Source: Seiridium cupressi (Eukaryota; Ascomycota; Sordariomycetes; Amphisphaeriales; Sporocadaceae). Taken from it: a stretch of DNA of 64,000 nucleotides. The position numbers and the translations under genes were made by a program. The stretch spans positions 62,001-126,000 of the forward strand of contig JARVKI010000051.1 of assembly GCA_036674765.1 (NCBI GenBank), in the 5' to 3' direction. Below are positions 45,363 to 56,372 of this stretch, piece after piece; position 1 is the first letter of the stretch, and every line of letters begins with the position of its first letter. The notes beneath the pieces were generated by a model. It ran no database searches. It saw only the letters and a program-made list of their open reading frames with translations, and was not told where the DNA came from.

Positions 45363-47552
45363 ATGCTAACTGGAGATTCTTACAGTCGTGGGCAACTTGG
45401 CGGATCAGGATACAAGTATGATGATGATGACACCGCAGACGAGAATGCTCTGAGCCCTCCACCTTCTAGTTCTGTCTCCAGTGTCGACCCAGACATACTG
45501 GGTGATGAGATTGTGGTTGGCACTGCAGCAAATGGTGATAGGTCATCGCCTCTGCGAGTGACCTCAGATAGAGAGGACGTTGACATGGCTGATGCTGACA
45601 GTGAGACGCCCGCTCCGCATTACCCCAAACGCAAACGTGCATCGGTGTATGACAATCTCGGCGAAGACAAGCTCGAGGGAGGCTTGCTTGTGGGTGCCGA
45701 CGATGTTAATTCGAGCGGTCGCCCTGCCAAACAAGCCCGTCCAGGGGCGCCGTTGATGAAAGGCATCTTGCTAGGATATTGGAGAGACTCGCCTGTACCC
45801 AACGACGCGAAGAAACATGCGGTCATAGGATTTCCTGATGTACGCGACCGTCTTCGAACTCGCATCCAACCATTTACCCGCGGTGGAGAAACTATCAATG
45901 CTCGCCTGTTCCCTATCCCTCCTGGGCCCGGTGGCAGTTGGACTACATTTGACCGTACTGTATTTGATGACCATCTGGTGGGCCTCGACCACAACGAGAT
46001 CAAGGAGTATATCAAGATCAGGCTCAGGTCCGGCGACACAGAGGAAAATGACCAGGTCAGACATCAGGCCGAGCTGGCCGCTATCGACGAGGCGAAAAGA
46101 AATCTGAGGGCCAACCCGCCTCCGGAGACTCCACAGCCGCCCGCCATCGCATACGGGAAATTCCTTCCCGAGAATCCTCAGCATGGACACCGAGCTGATA
46201 CTAAACGCCGTCGGACTGGTAGCACCACGGGTCCTGGAAACGTCAGCACCACTGCCCCGGCTGTGGTGCCATCGCAGACGAGCACGCCAACACCTAAACC
46301 CGAGGTACAACACCATTCACCACTCCCTCCACCTCCAGCTTCTGCTCCCCAGCCAGAGATGCCACCAGAACCTCTCCCGCAACCGCTGCCGCAACTTCCG
46401 CTGCAATCTCAACATCACCCACTGGTCCAGCAGCACCCGAGTCCAGCTCCTGCCCCGGTTTCTGTTCTTGTTCCAACACCACCACAGCAACATCTGCCTC
46501 CTCCACAACAAATCCTACAGCATCAACCGCACCTACCGCAGCAGCCACAGCAACCACATCAGTCGCCTCAACCGCTACAGCAGCAGCCGTTTCAGATTCA
46601 GCAACACCCGATGTCCCAGGCTCCGCCAATGCAGCAACCTGCACGGCATGACGATGCGCAATATGTCGGAAACCTTCCCGGTCAACGGCCCACCCGCATT
46701 CTTGTGGGTTGCTGGTCCCGCAGTAGTGCCAAGAAGGATGCTGACAAGCATGCTGTTTACGGCATCCTTGGAGCTAACGACATGTTCCGTGTCAAGCTGG
46801 TACGCGAGACTATGGACGGGCGATTTGTTGACGGGAACTTTCCAACCGGCGCTGGTGCACTCTGGATTGGATACGAGGAGGTCAACTTCCTGCCCCATAT
46901 CCGTGAATTCAATAGGACAGAGATGAAGGAGTACGTGCGTGTTCGTCAGTATCAGATTGATAGTGGCGAGACAGAGGAAGAGCGTGTCGCAAACGAGACC
47001 AAGGCCGTGTATGAAGCCCAACGACGTGCAGCCCTCAACCCCAAGGCCCCTACTGGTCCGCCCGTTCATACGGGACGACATAGTCTCAATGCATTCCCCG
47101 AAGAAATGGCTAGTCCCCAAATCAAGCCCGAGCTCAACATGCAGGATGTGAGAGATCCCCGGCGTGGGATATTGCAGGATGTCCGTGGTCGTCCCGTGTC
47201 AGAGGCTGATTACCGACAAACCGGTCGTGCCGCAAGTATCGACCCCCTTGAACGCACCAATAACCTCGCCCGGCGTGAAGTCCATAAGCTAGAAGCTGCC
47301 CAGTTGCGGCAAGATCGCGGCCATGGGCAACGAGGCATGTCAAGTGCACCTATGCCTACGCCTCCTCCTGGAATTGTTCCTTCAGACAATCGCTCCATCT
47401 TTAAAGATGAGATGAGACGTCTCAATGGAGTCTGGAAACACAAGACCGAAAACGCCCAGATGCAAGGTCAGCCAACGCTACCACCCCAGCAGCAACAACA
47501 ACAGCAGCAGCAACAGCAACAGCAGCAACAACAGCAACAACAGCAACAACAA

Positions 47553-47584
<32 letters not shown>

Positions 47585-47585
47585 A

Positions 47586-47617
<32 letters not shown>

Positions 47618-47906
47618 AGCCCAAGCTCAGGCCCAAGCTCAGGCTCAGGCTCAAGCCCAGGCTCAGGCCCAGGCCCACATGATGCAGATGCCACCCCAGC
47701 AGCAACAACCACCGCCCCTACCGTCTCAACAGCAAATGATTCCTGGCGCCAACATGGAGGAGGTCAGAGTGCTCGGCAACGTTACCTACAGTCGTAAGCA
47801 GACTGGCCCGTTCGCTGGAAAGCTGGTCAGCCGCGGCGAGATCCTAACCATTGACGGCGAGGATTACGTGGAATATCGGGTGCTTACAAAGCCCACCTTC
47901 TTCTAG
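45363..47906 (+). CDS. PolyQ protein with an internally duplicated unrecognised domain
   Basis: The long exon runs to TAG 47904-47906. The only nearby in-frame ATG is 45363, but the sequence just after it (CTAAC then TTACAG at 45,380-45,385) looks like branch point and acceptor, so the true 5' exon may be upstream, for example at 43,484. Features in order: an acidic region with YPKRKR and PAKQAR motifs; domain A (about 45,757-46,125, opening GILLGYWRDSPVPNDAKKHA); a Pro/Gln-rich linker of some 190 codons; domain B (about 46,690-47,040, opening RILVGCWSRSSAKKDADKHA); a polar stretch; 44 consecutive Gln (47,487-47,618); nine Ala-Gln pairs; and a final small module VRVLGNVTYSRKQTGPFAGK to TKPTFF. 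Probably nuclear; the layout suggests a transcriptional or chromatin co-factor, by inference only. Confidence 0.82.
47487..47618 (+). repeat. CAG/CAA repeat coding 44 glutamines
   Basis: 132 bp of mixed CAG and CAA codons without any other residue, followed by GCN-CAR pairs (Ala-Gln) up to about 47,675. The mixed codons limit slippage compared with pure CAG. Confidence 0.97.
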
Positions 47907-49266
47907 TAGCAAACAACGACTGGATCATGTGATCTTGTCTATATTACACCAGAGCTCCTGGTCCATCGGTGGAGCCATGACTAATCTCTCACTGGCATTA
48001 GAACGCCATATATACCCTTTCCTCCACATGTCTAATATGATTTCATTCATCTCCTTACGTCGTACTGACCGTACGCGTGCGGATCACACCACACCATTGT
48101 CGACTCGTCCACCATACCAGTAACAAGCCTTGATTGCAGCTGGAATTGACTTGCCTCCTGAACCTTGAAATCATTGGAGTACTCTGTCCATTGCTGAGGC
48201 GGAACACGGGCTGATACATATTACGAAAAGTAGTATCTATCGGAAGTGGTCGCTTTATTTTGGCGAATCATGATGATAACATGAACATCTTTCTCATACC
48301 TAGGAGGCAGCCTAACGCTACCCACCCGAATTTACGAGATTGACGCAGGCAAATCGAGGTGCGCGCATTAAAGACGAGTATGCTCATATCTACTCGAGTC
48401 ACTGCGCATTTCGGCGTCCAACATGGAGCAATTTAGCGAGATTTGACAATCTCAAGCCTGAGGCGTTTTTTTTGCCTTGTGCCAGAGCGCGGCAAAATTG
48501 TGGGTACAGTACTACTGTTCCTCGGTGCTCTGCTAGCGACAGTTAATATACACGACTGGTACACGTTCGCGAGCAACACGAACACGATTGAGAGGCTGGA
48601 AGGTGGCAAGGAATGGTTTGGCATCGTTGCCGATTTATGGTGGCCCATTGATCTGCTCAGCTACTTATAAGAGATGCTTTGGGCAGTGGAGAGCAGACAA
48701 ACCACCGAAGAACACGTCGGAGGACATACACGAGCTGACTGTAGTAGCTCCTTGAGTTCGACGAGGGTTGGGTTGGGGGGGGGGGTTATAAAAAATGAGA
48801 TTCCTATTAATTCTTTTTGCAATTGTTAAAAGTGAAGACTTCTGGTGCCTAGTGGTATATTAAAGCGTTCTCTTATTCTTTCTTACCACGATGTTGGAGG
48901 CCATCGTAGAAGCAGTTATAACAAGCATCGTTAGTTGATGGATTCCGATTAGCAGGAGTGCACACTTTTGGCTCACACATTCGTTAGTTTGCGGTCAAGA
49001 TTTTATTATGATACCAAGGTGTCTTTTGCGACAATTATTGCTAGCGTTATCACTTCTTAGGGGGCGTTCAACCCAACTTGACTCAAGTCAAAATAAACTC
49101 TCGCCATGTTGTTGTAGCTGGGAACGGCTTTTGCCTTGTTCAACATGTGTCACTTCTGCCGCCATGTTTCGTCATGTTTCATAGGATATCACTGCTTCCA
49201 ATCCGAACGCCCTATCCTTGGATTTGCAGCCATGTCTTTCACCCATCAAGAAAGCCCCGGACAAAC
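47907..49266. other. Convergent gap, polyQ gene to esterase, with G-run motif
   Basis: About 1.36 kb. The minus strand ends with the esterase 3' end. At 48,765-48,785 there are G runs separated by TT. AT-rich around 48,790-48,870. No gene recognised. Confidence 0.55.
48765..48785 (+). other. Potential G-quadruplex motif
   Basis: Runs GGG-TT-GGG-TT followed by eleven G satisfy the four-run G-quadruplex pattern. It lies between the convergent 3' ends of the polyQ and esterase genes. Structure is inferred from sequence only. Confidence 0.55.
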
Positions 49267-50613
49267 TCATCTTTTTCCCATCATAAAGAGATCTAGAAGT
49301 AGATAAATGCCCACAATACCCATTATTATACTCACCCCATCTATATGGGATGATGTGACTCTGCTTGCCCCACTTGTAGGCGTGCTGGAGGCAGCAGACC
49401 CAGTTGAGCTTGATGCAGTCGTGGCAACACTTGAACTGGTCGTGGCGACACTTGCACTAGTAGTCACTGCCGTGCTGCTCCCGATGGTGAAGGGCGCAGT
49501 GACAACGCTCGTGCTTTCTGCACCTGTGACGGTCGTTGAGGTGCCACTATCAGAACCGCTCGTACCATTTTCAGGCCTGCACAAACTGGTCAGTTGTCCA
49601 TCTCATTTGCGGAAACAACGGAAGGCAAATACTCACAGTGTATACTTGGCGAAAAATTCCATGATCATACTGCTTGCGTTGAACGAGGCCGGCCCGCTGC
49701 CATGATCCTCGTTGTCCGTGTTGTTTATGGTAGCCGGCCAGTCATGGTTCACATGGTCACCATCGTACACAAAAGTCACTAAACCCGCGTCACTGCTTGA
49801 TCCGTACCGATACATCTTCGTACTGCCGTTCAGCGCCTCCGTTGCGGATGACGAATCCATCAGATTGTTACGCTGCACCCATTCGGCGACCCATTCCCGG
49901 ATATTGGGCAGACACCCGCCGTTCCGAAATCCGCCATTGATATTTATCGTCGTGTCGTTCCCACCGTGGAAATCCAGCACCGGGATGGCATCGCGGCCAG
50001 GGTTACACGTGATGGAGAACGTCTTGGGGTCGTCGCACGACGTCAGGCTTGACGTTGAACCCGTCGTGTAGAACGCACCCGACACGGGCGCAAACGCGGC
50101 AATGCGCTGGGAAGCCTCCTCGTCGCACGCCAGGACACCGACCATGCCGCCGCCCTGCGATTTGCCCGTGGCGAAGATGCGCGATTTGTCAATGCACAAT
50201 GCGTCCTCCAGGTCATCTAGCACATCGCCGACATACGCCACGTCGTCAGCCGTGGCGTTGGGTGAGCCTTGCCAGTAGATGTAGGTGCTGCTGTTACCAT
50301 ATTGCAAAGCTTGCGGGTACGCCACAATATGGTTGTCGTTGAAGGAGGGGTCTGTGAGCTTATCCAAGTTGGCCTGCCAGTCTGAAGTCCGGGTTGCGCC
50401 ATGGAAGGACAGGATCAAGGGGTTGACTTTCGACTGATCGTACTTCTCCGGAAGAAAGTACATGTAAGTTCGGTTTGAATTGGGAAGTGTGACATTGTGT
50501 CGCTGGCCCAGCGGTATGGGAGGCGAGTTTGCATCGCAAGCTGATCTGGATTCAGACTTGGACGCAGCGGCCAGTGCCGATACAATGGCGAAGAGAAGGA
50601 AAATAGAGAGCAT
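49267..50613 (-). CDS. Secreted, GPI-anchored CE1/PHB-depolymerase-like esterase
   Basis: Exon 1 49637-50613 (ATG 50613), intron 49577-49636 (GTGAGT...GTGCAG), exon 2 49267-49576; 428 aa. Signal peptide MLSIFLLFAIVSALAAAS. The alpha/beta hydrolase has L-I-L-S-F-H-G-A near residue 66, the nucleophile elbow G-K-S-Q-G (Ser152), a D-F-H-G-G-N-D segment (Asp214 or 220) and G-D-H-V-N-H-D-W (His287 or 290), as in LpqC/feruloyl esterase type CE1 and PHB depolymerases. Exon 2 adds about 80 residues of Ser/Thr-rich linker and a hydrophobic C-terminus, IIMGIVGIYLLLDLFMM, the layout of a GPI-anchor signal. Likely cell-wall-attached, acting on feruloyl or acetyl esters; the substrate is not certain. Confidence 0.88.
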
Positions 50614-52055
50614 GGTGATGATTCCCAAAACTCTGGAACGCGGAACTGGATTTTATGTAGAGAATTCGAGACTTGAAGCTCCCTTGGTTGGGCTAGTGTC
50701 TCCCAAGCTATCTATAATAGCATGGATGGTATACCGTTACTTAGAGGCCGGATCGATGCCAATCCCATGCGCCACGACGGAAGAAATCTGGGGCGTCTTA
50801 TACTCAACACTCTCGTCACCGGCTATACTGATGGCGACGATCGTTGCCGCATCGTCTCCAAGCTGACCCAGAGAGGGGAGACAAGCTTTTCTTGGGCGAA
50901 AAGGTGGTCCATTTACAGCGCACTGCAGCATACACACCACGCAAGGAGGAGCTGCACGTCAAGCTGCTGACCAAGTAACCCGAGAAGTGTCGAGCCTCAT
51001 GAGAGGCCCGCCCCCCAAGCGATTTGCGGCTCACGCGGATACCGTTGCAGTTTTCATCGAGCGTTCATTGGTTCCGCTGTAGCCTTGCGGCGCTTGGGCT
51101 GCACGTGTAGGGCCCGGAAGTAGGGTCCTTATGTGCGAAATGCGGGGTTATATTGACTTTTTGGGCAGCCTTTGAAAATAACCTTGGCGGGCTGGTGGGA
51201 GATATCTCGGAGGTCAGATCTAAAGTCTCGGACTTTAGTAATTCTCTGATTCTTTTCGGACTAAAGAAAGGCACGAAACCATCATGCTTGGAACTCACGT
51301 AAGTTGCCGGTGTTGCGAGACCATCAGTGCGAGGAAACCGTGGTTATGTGATCATGGCATACTGCTTTGGGCTGCTCCTTCAAACTAGTGCTGCGGGCAA
51401 CAGTGTTCGACATGGTATGGTTGATGTGTGTAGTACACATGCCAAGGTGATGTCTTAAAAAGCACAAGACTTGGTGTCGTCATACATGCAGCAAACGGCC
51501 ACTACCTATCTGTCAGGACGGGCTCTTACAGGTCAGTCAGAACACCATTGCGTTATTTGTACACCAGGTCAAAGACCACGGCAAAGTTCCGAGAGGGTGT
51601 AAGCAAGGCGCATGCCACTGACTAGACTGCCCAAGTACGTCTTCTCGACCAGGTAATCAGATCATAGACACGTGCGTTCCCGATGATAGGCATCTGCAAG
51701 CTTATCGCACCGAACTACGTGAGCTAACAAAGCCTAAGGTCTGCAGCCACAATTTATCCTGGCGCGGGTGGTTCTTCCGCATTAGCCGGACAGTTGAGGT
51801 ACTAAACATGTTGATTATAGACAGAAATTCGTCATCAGGAGACACACGCACACGTACTCATAAAGACAGGAAATGGTGAAGTCTGCCCGCCCGTGAACAA
51901 AAGTGTTGTCCGAATCAATACCTGTCGGTGTTGCTTGAGGGAAACGGCCACCAAAGTGTGGATTTAGCCGAGTCGGACATGACTTGTACAGTAGATTCCG
52001 ACCATAATGTGTTTTCCAACGCCCAAACTCCCGCTTACTTAGAAACCAGAAACAC
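50614..52055. other. Intergenic, esterase to alkyltransferase gene
   Basis: About 1.4 kb upstream of the esterase and downstream of the MGMT-like gene. A 77-codon minus-strand ORF at 51,065-51,298 has no ATG start. Nothing recognised. Confidence 0.55.
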
Positions 52056-52550
52056 TCAATCAAATGCAGACCAGGGCGTCCCTAGGACTCGGCCTTTCGG
52101 GTCGATCTTGACGCCTTCCATCCTTAGGAGCTTCTTCTTTTCATCGATGGTGATGCCCTCCCCATTCGTCGACCGGTGCCCTTTGAACCCGCCCAGCTGC
52201 CCACCGGTTGCCACGACCCGGTGACATGGAACCTGCGGCGCGAACGGGTTCCTCCGCAAAGCATTGCCTACAGCTCGTGGAGATGAGCCCAGACGGACTG
52301 CCATAAGTCCGTATGTGGATACATGACCTGGCGGAATCTGGCAGAGAAGAGACCAGACTTTCTTCTCGAATGGTGTACGCTCGGAGGACTCGATGAGCTT
52401 TAGGTGAGCTTCAGCATTGGCTGGGTTTGTGATGGGTACCGCGGTAATGTCCCGGCTGGCTTCAAGAGAGGCCCGGGCCACCTTGGCTTTGACTGACTTC
52501 GTGATGGCCGAGTCCTCGGTTGCACGCTTGCGCTTGAGTTCAATGGCCAT
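52056..52550 (-). CDS. O6-alkylguanine-DNA alkyltransferase (MGMT/Ogt) family protein
   Basis: A single exon of 164 aa from ATG 52550 (M-A-I-E-L-K-R-K-R); the open frame upstream has no earlier ATG. After a basic, poorly conserved N-terminus, residues 58-130 match the alkyltransferase DNA-binding domain: TPFEKKVWSLLCQIPPGHVS, TYGLMAVRLGSSPRAVGNAL, NPFAPQVPCHRVVATGGQLG. The acceptor Cys is residue 109 in PCHRV; the Arg finger is in the SPRAVGNAL helix. It would transfer alkyl groups from O6-alkylguanine to itself. The fuller MGMT N-terminal domain is missing, and with it possibly a second part of the fold. Repair function is likely given the intact Cys. Confidence 0.92.
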   Translation of the reverse strand: MAIELKRKRATEDSAITKSVKAKVARASLEASRDITAVPITNPANAEAHLKLIESSERTPFEKKVWSLLCQIPPGHVSTYGLMAVRLGSSPRAVGNALRRNPFAPQVPCHRVVATGGQLGGFKGHRSTNGEGITIDEKKKLLRMEGVKIDPKGRVLGTPWSAFD

Positions 52551-53792
52551 GATCAAGACGTGTCCCAAGGTCCTTGTGATGAATTGTTCAGGTTTGATTT
52601 AGGTGACAGCCAACAAGTTCTTGGCCTCAAGAGAAGACGTAGGGACTGAAATACCTGTGGTTTACCTTGAAATAGCCAAAGCTGTTGACTCATCGGCGAA
52701 AGTGTCAAATGTCAGGCGAAAGGCGCGTCGACCCCGCGTAACTTCAGTTAGCGTGAACAATAGCAGCTCCCTAACGCGTAACAGTGCGCCAGCTCACGTG
52801 ATAGCCATCAGTCTCAACCTCGATTTGCCAACCAATGTTTTCCCTGCTTATCGTATTCTTCAGTTACTTTGGATGGTCCCCTTCAAGGCACCCTTCCAGA
52901 CCGTCTGTCGGGACCGTGTTCGACAACTTGCCAGCTTCCGCATCACCATGAATCCTTCCTCCAAATTGTCGTGATCGATTTGATGTTACCGTTCCCAATC
53001 TTCGCGAGGAACTCGCCATCGGTGAGATTTATGTGGTTCTCCAGCATTTGGATCATAAAAGTCTAATCCTATCACCGCTTGACTACAGTTTTTCAAGTCT
53101 GGGCTCTTGAGCGGGGTTCTACGCCACGACACAATCTCTCGGTTCAATCTACTACTTATATAAGCCTGACTAGCATAGGCAGGCAGGCCTGATGTGATGT
53201 CTTGGCCATTAATCTTCTCATCAGAGCCCCCACTCCCATCCCCAGTTGCATTGAACTCGGCCCATGGTACCGGGAATGATGTGAGCCGGCCATAACTATC
53301 AGGCATTTTACATAATTCCCACTGTTTGCAACTGACATTACGATGACTGAGGCACTCCCTGGAAGTGATAGCAAAGCAGCTTGCTAGATTGAAAACAATC
53401 CATGAGGCAATTATTGACCACAATCCTTCGTTCTTATGTGTCTGACACGGTCCCACGCTCGTCCCCATGGCGCGAATGTCTACCGTTACAGTGGACAAAC
53501 CTTGTTCTCCAATCGCGCGGCAGACCATAAGATGTATGTATCACTTATGCGCTTATCCATTTTAGCACAGTCCGATAGCACTCCGCCACCACAGTTATCG
53601 TGTCCTACGCCGGGTTGAGAGTCGGGCGAACGAATCCAGCAATATGTGTAGATCACTGCGTCTGGGCATGTGACAAAAATTCAGTCGCTTACAATATCAT
53701 ACAGCCACAAAGTAAATTCCCTCAGAAATTCTTCCCGCTTCTGTGGTGCTATCTTTGCCCCTTGACAAAACTAAAAACCCATTGGTTAGAAC
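52551..53792. other. Intergenic, alkyltransferase to GMC pseudogene
   Basis: About 1.24 kb between divergent genes. A 180-codon minus-strand ORF (52,986-53,528) starts with ATG but shows no family features and no splice context; I leave it out. No repeat seen. Confidence 0.5.
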
Positions 53793-55544
53793 ATGGCGGA
53801 ATCCTTTGAGTTCACCGTGGTAGGTAGTAAGTTGCATTCAACTTCTCAGAACAATCAGAGTATGATTGCTGACATGATCTAGGTGGGCCTGCTGGAGGTG
53901 CAGTGGCAGCCGGCCTTGCCACCTCGGGAAAGAAGCCCTCGGTTCTTCTCCTTAAAGCTGGTGGTTCCAACGATGACCACAGTCTGCGTGTTGACGGGCA
54001 GCGATGGCAGACCCTTCTCAGACAAGGACTAAATTGGGGATACAAGACCGTCCCACAAGAGCACTGCGCCAACCGTGAGATAGACTACTCCCGCGGCAAG
54101 GGCTTGGGCGGTTCAAGTGCAATCAACTTCGGCGTCTACACCGTCGGTGCTCGCAATGACTATGAGAGGAATGGGCTAGGATCACAGGCGATGAAGCTTT
54201 CCGATGGGACAAGACCCAAGCGCGTTTCAAGGCACTGGAAACCTTTGATGGCCGTCTCCCTCCTGGCGTCAATGCCAAGTATGCTGCACCGAAGGACTCT
54301 AACCATGGCTTTTCCGGACCCTTGAAAACAGGATATGCAGCGGAGTGGGAACATGATCTGCCACCATTGCTTGATACGTTTGAGAGTGTCGGGTTTGCTA
54401 TCAATCCTGATCATAACTCGGGCAATCCTTTAGGCATGTCGGTCTTAATCAATACTGCCTCAAAAGGCGTGAGGTCGACTTCCAAAGACCTACTCCTACC
54501 ATATCCTGAAAACCTTACTGTTGTCACTGAGTCGCCAGTCCAACGCCTCGTTCTAGAAGGGAGTAAGGCCGTAGGGGTCGAGAGTAACGGCAATAAGTGT
54601 AAGACCATCATATTTCCTAACAGGCCAACATACCCAATCTAACACATTTAGACTACGCACCCAATGAAGTGGTTCTATCAGCGGGCGCACTAGATAGCCC
54701 GAAAATCATGATGCACTCAGGCCTCGGCGCGGCGAATCAACTTGAGAGATTCAACATCCCCGTAGTACGGGACATCCCATTAGTGGGCCAGGGGCTCCGT
54801 GATCACCAATTTTGTCCGTTAGTAGTCACACGAGCCAAGGGCACCACCAATAGGGCGTCTTTTTACGGTGACGAAAAAGTGATGGACGAGGCTCTTGAGC
54901 AGTGGGAGAAAGATGGTACCGGGCCGTGAGCCAAGTTCGCCTGTGAGACTGGCATTGGCTTCTTCAAGCTCGACGCCGTGACTTCGTCCAAGGAGTTCCA
55001 GGACCTACCCAAGGAGGAGCAAGCGTATCTCCAATCCGAGACGGTCCCGCACATGGAAGTATTCACACACTTCCCGATGCATTGGTTCATCCCCAACTTC
55101 CCCAAGGAAAGCCTGGACTACAACTGTTTCTTGGCGTTCCTTTATAACTCGCAAGGCCGCGGCGAAGTGACATTACAGTCTTCGGATCCCAACGTGTCTT
55201 TGTTGTTCGACCCCGAGTTCCTTGCGCACGCGTTCGACCGTCGTGCTGCCATTGAGTCGCTACGTACCGTTCTAAAGGTGGTACGGTCGGAGGAAGATTT
55301 GCTCAAATATTGGGAGCAGACGATCTCGTCGAGCTGGCACATGACCGGAACGTTGAAGATGGGCGAAAAGGGTGACGCTGATGCGGTCATGGACCCGGAC
55401 TTCCGAGTACTGGGGGTACAGAATCTCCGCGTTGCTGATATGAGCGCCGTGCCAGTCCTCGCAAGTGCTCGTACTCAAGCTGTAGCTTATGTGACTGGGA
55501 TAATATGTGCCGAGAAGCTTATAGCGGAATATGGGCTTGCTTGA
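53793..55544 (+). pseudogene. GMC-type FAD oxidoreductase pseudogene
   Basis: Exon 1 53793-53826 (M-A-E-S-F-E-F-T-V-V-G-S), intron 53827-53882 (GTAAGT...CTAG), then exons 53883-54610 and 54655-55544. Joining gives the FAD motif VVGSGPAGGAVAAGLA and LLLKAGG, then R-G-K-G-L-G-G-S-S. Lesion 1: after GARNDYE the frame shifts near 54,163-54,170, consistent with a 2-nt insertion in GAGAGG; the correct frame resumes as EWARITGDEAF. Lesion 2: TGA at 54,927-54,929 interrupts G-T-G-P-(stop)-A-K-F-A where Trp is expected. The segment before E-E-D-L-L-K-Y-W also looks shorter than in relatives. The C-terminus keeps SSSWHMTGT. GMC enzymes oxidise alcohols or sugars. Not functional unless these are sequence errors. 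Confidence 0.83.
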
Positions 55545-55853
55545 GACATTTTATTCCTTATTACCACGCAAATGTTAGAGCGAGGACGTAAAATTTCCGA
55601 GTGCCTAATATAGAGTCATATTCAAATATATTCATTACCCAACACGCCAATCGGTGTTTTAGCCGTCACCATTGTACCATTGAAAGGGGAATACGTTGTG
55701 GTAAAACGCCATGATAAACTGACCAGACGAGCCCGATAGATCATCATACAGGCCCCGTACTGTATCTCTGCACCAAACACCATGGCATAGTGGATGACCA
55801 CTCTCAGCATCTTACTCATTCATACCCCCTGCCTTTCTTGAATATAGAGACCC
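55545..55853. other. Convergent gap, GMC pseudogene to DUF1772 gene
   Basis: 309 bp, AT-rich around 55,600-55,640. Nothing recognised. Confidence 0.6.
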
Positions 55854-56372
55854 TCACCCCCGGCAAACAACAGTCGTAGCGGCTACGAGCCCACCGGCCA
55901 AAGCAAGTATGCTCCGCATCAGGTTCATCCTCTTCCAACGCTTCAGCAGCCCCAGGACCTCCTTGTCCTGATCCTCGCCCTGCCCGCTCTTCAAGCTCTG
56001 CGTCTCTTCCGCGTCCCTCTGCTCACCCGCAAACTTCCATTGCGCAACGCTCGTCTCCCTCCAGATGACTCTCGAGAAGGGCAGACTCATGAATGTGAAC
56101 ACTGCCGCAACGACCCATTTCGTCCTCTCGTGGCCGGATGACTGGACCGCGACCAACGCGGAAGCCAGTGTGGATAGGATGGCGAAGGGCAATACGAGCC
56201 GTGCGCCGCGGTGGTAGAGTGATGCAATGGCAGCGGGTGAGACGGTCTGGGCATCGAGGCGGTGGAGGACGGGCAGGGTGAGGTGGGAGGCGCCAAAGTT
56301 GATGCCCGAAAGGAAGAGGGAGGTGGTGAGGGAGATGAGTTGGGTTGTGTGGAAGATGGTAGTAGTTGGCAT
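55854..56372 (-). CDS. DUF1772 (anthrone oxygenase-like) membrane protein
   Basis: A single exon of 172 aa from ATG 56372 (M-P-T-T-T-I-F-H). Hydrophobic spans: about residues 6-28 (LISLTTSLFLSGINFGASHL), 55-75 (LVLPFAILSTLASALVAV), 85-103 (WVVAAVFTFMSLPFSRVIW) and 150-168 (SILALAGGLVAATTVV), so four membrane helices. The segment LPFSRVIWRETSVAQ and the pre-helix L-L-K-R-W-K-R-M-N-L-M-R-S are typical of the fungal DUF1772 family, which includes anthrone oxygenases of polyketide pathways. No polyketide synthase is near, so the role is open. Upstream lies the RIP-marked tandem repeat. Confidence 0.86.
   Translation of the reverse strand: MPTTTIFHTTQLISLTTSLFLSGINFGASHLTLPVLHRLDAQTVSPAAIASLYHRGARLVLPFAILSTLASALVAVQSSGHERTKWVVAAVFTFMSLPFSRVIWRETSVAQWKFAGEQRDAEETQSLKSGQGEDQDKEVLGLLKRWKRMNLMRSILALAGGLVAATTVVCRG

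Noticed and set aside
52986..53528. 180-codon minus-strand ORF with an ATG
   Set aside because: Composition and content look non-coding; no domain, and it lies in the promoter side of the GMC pseudogene.
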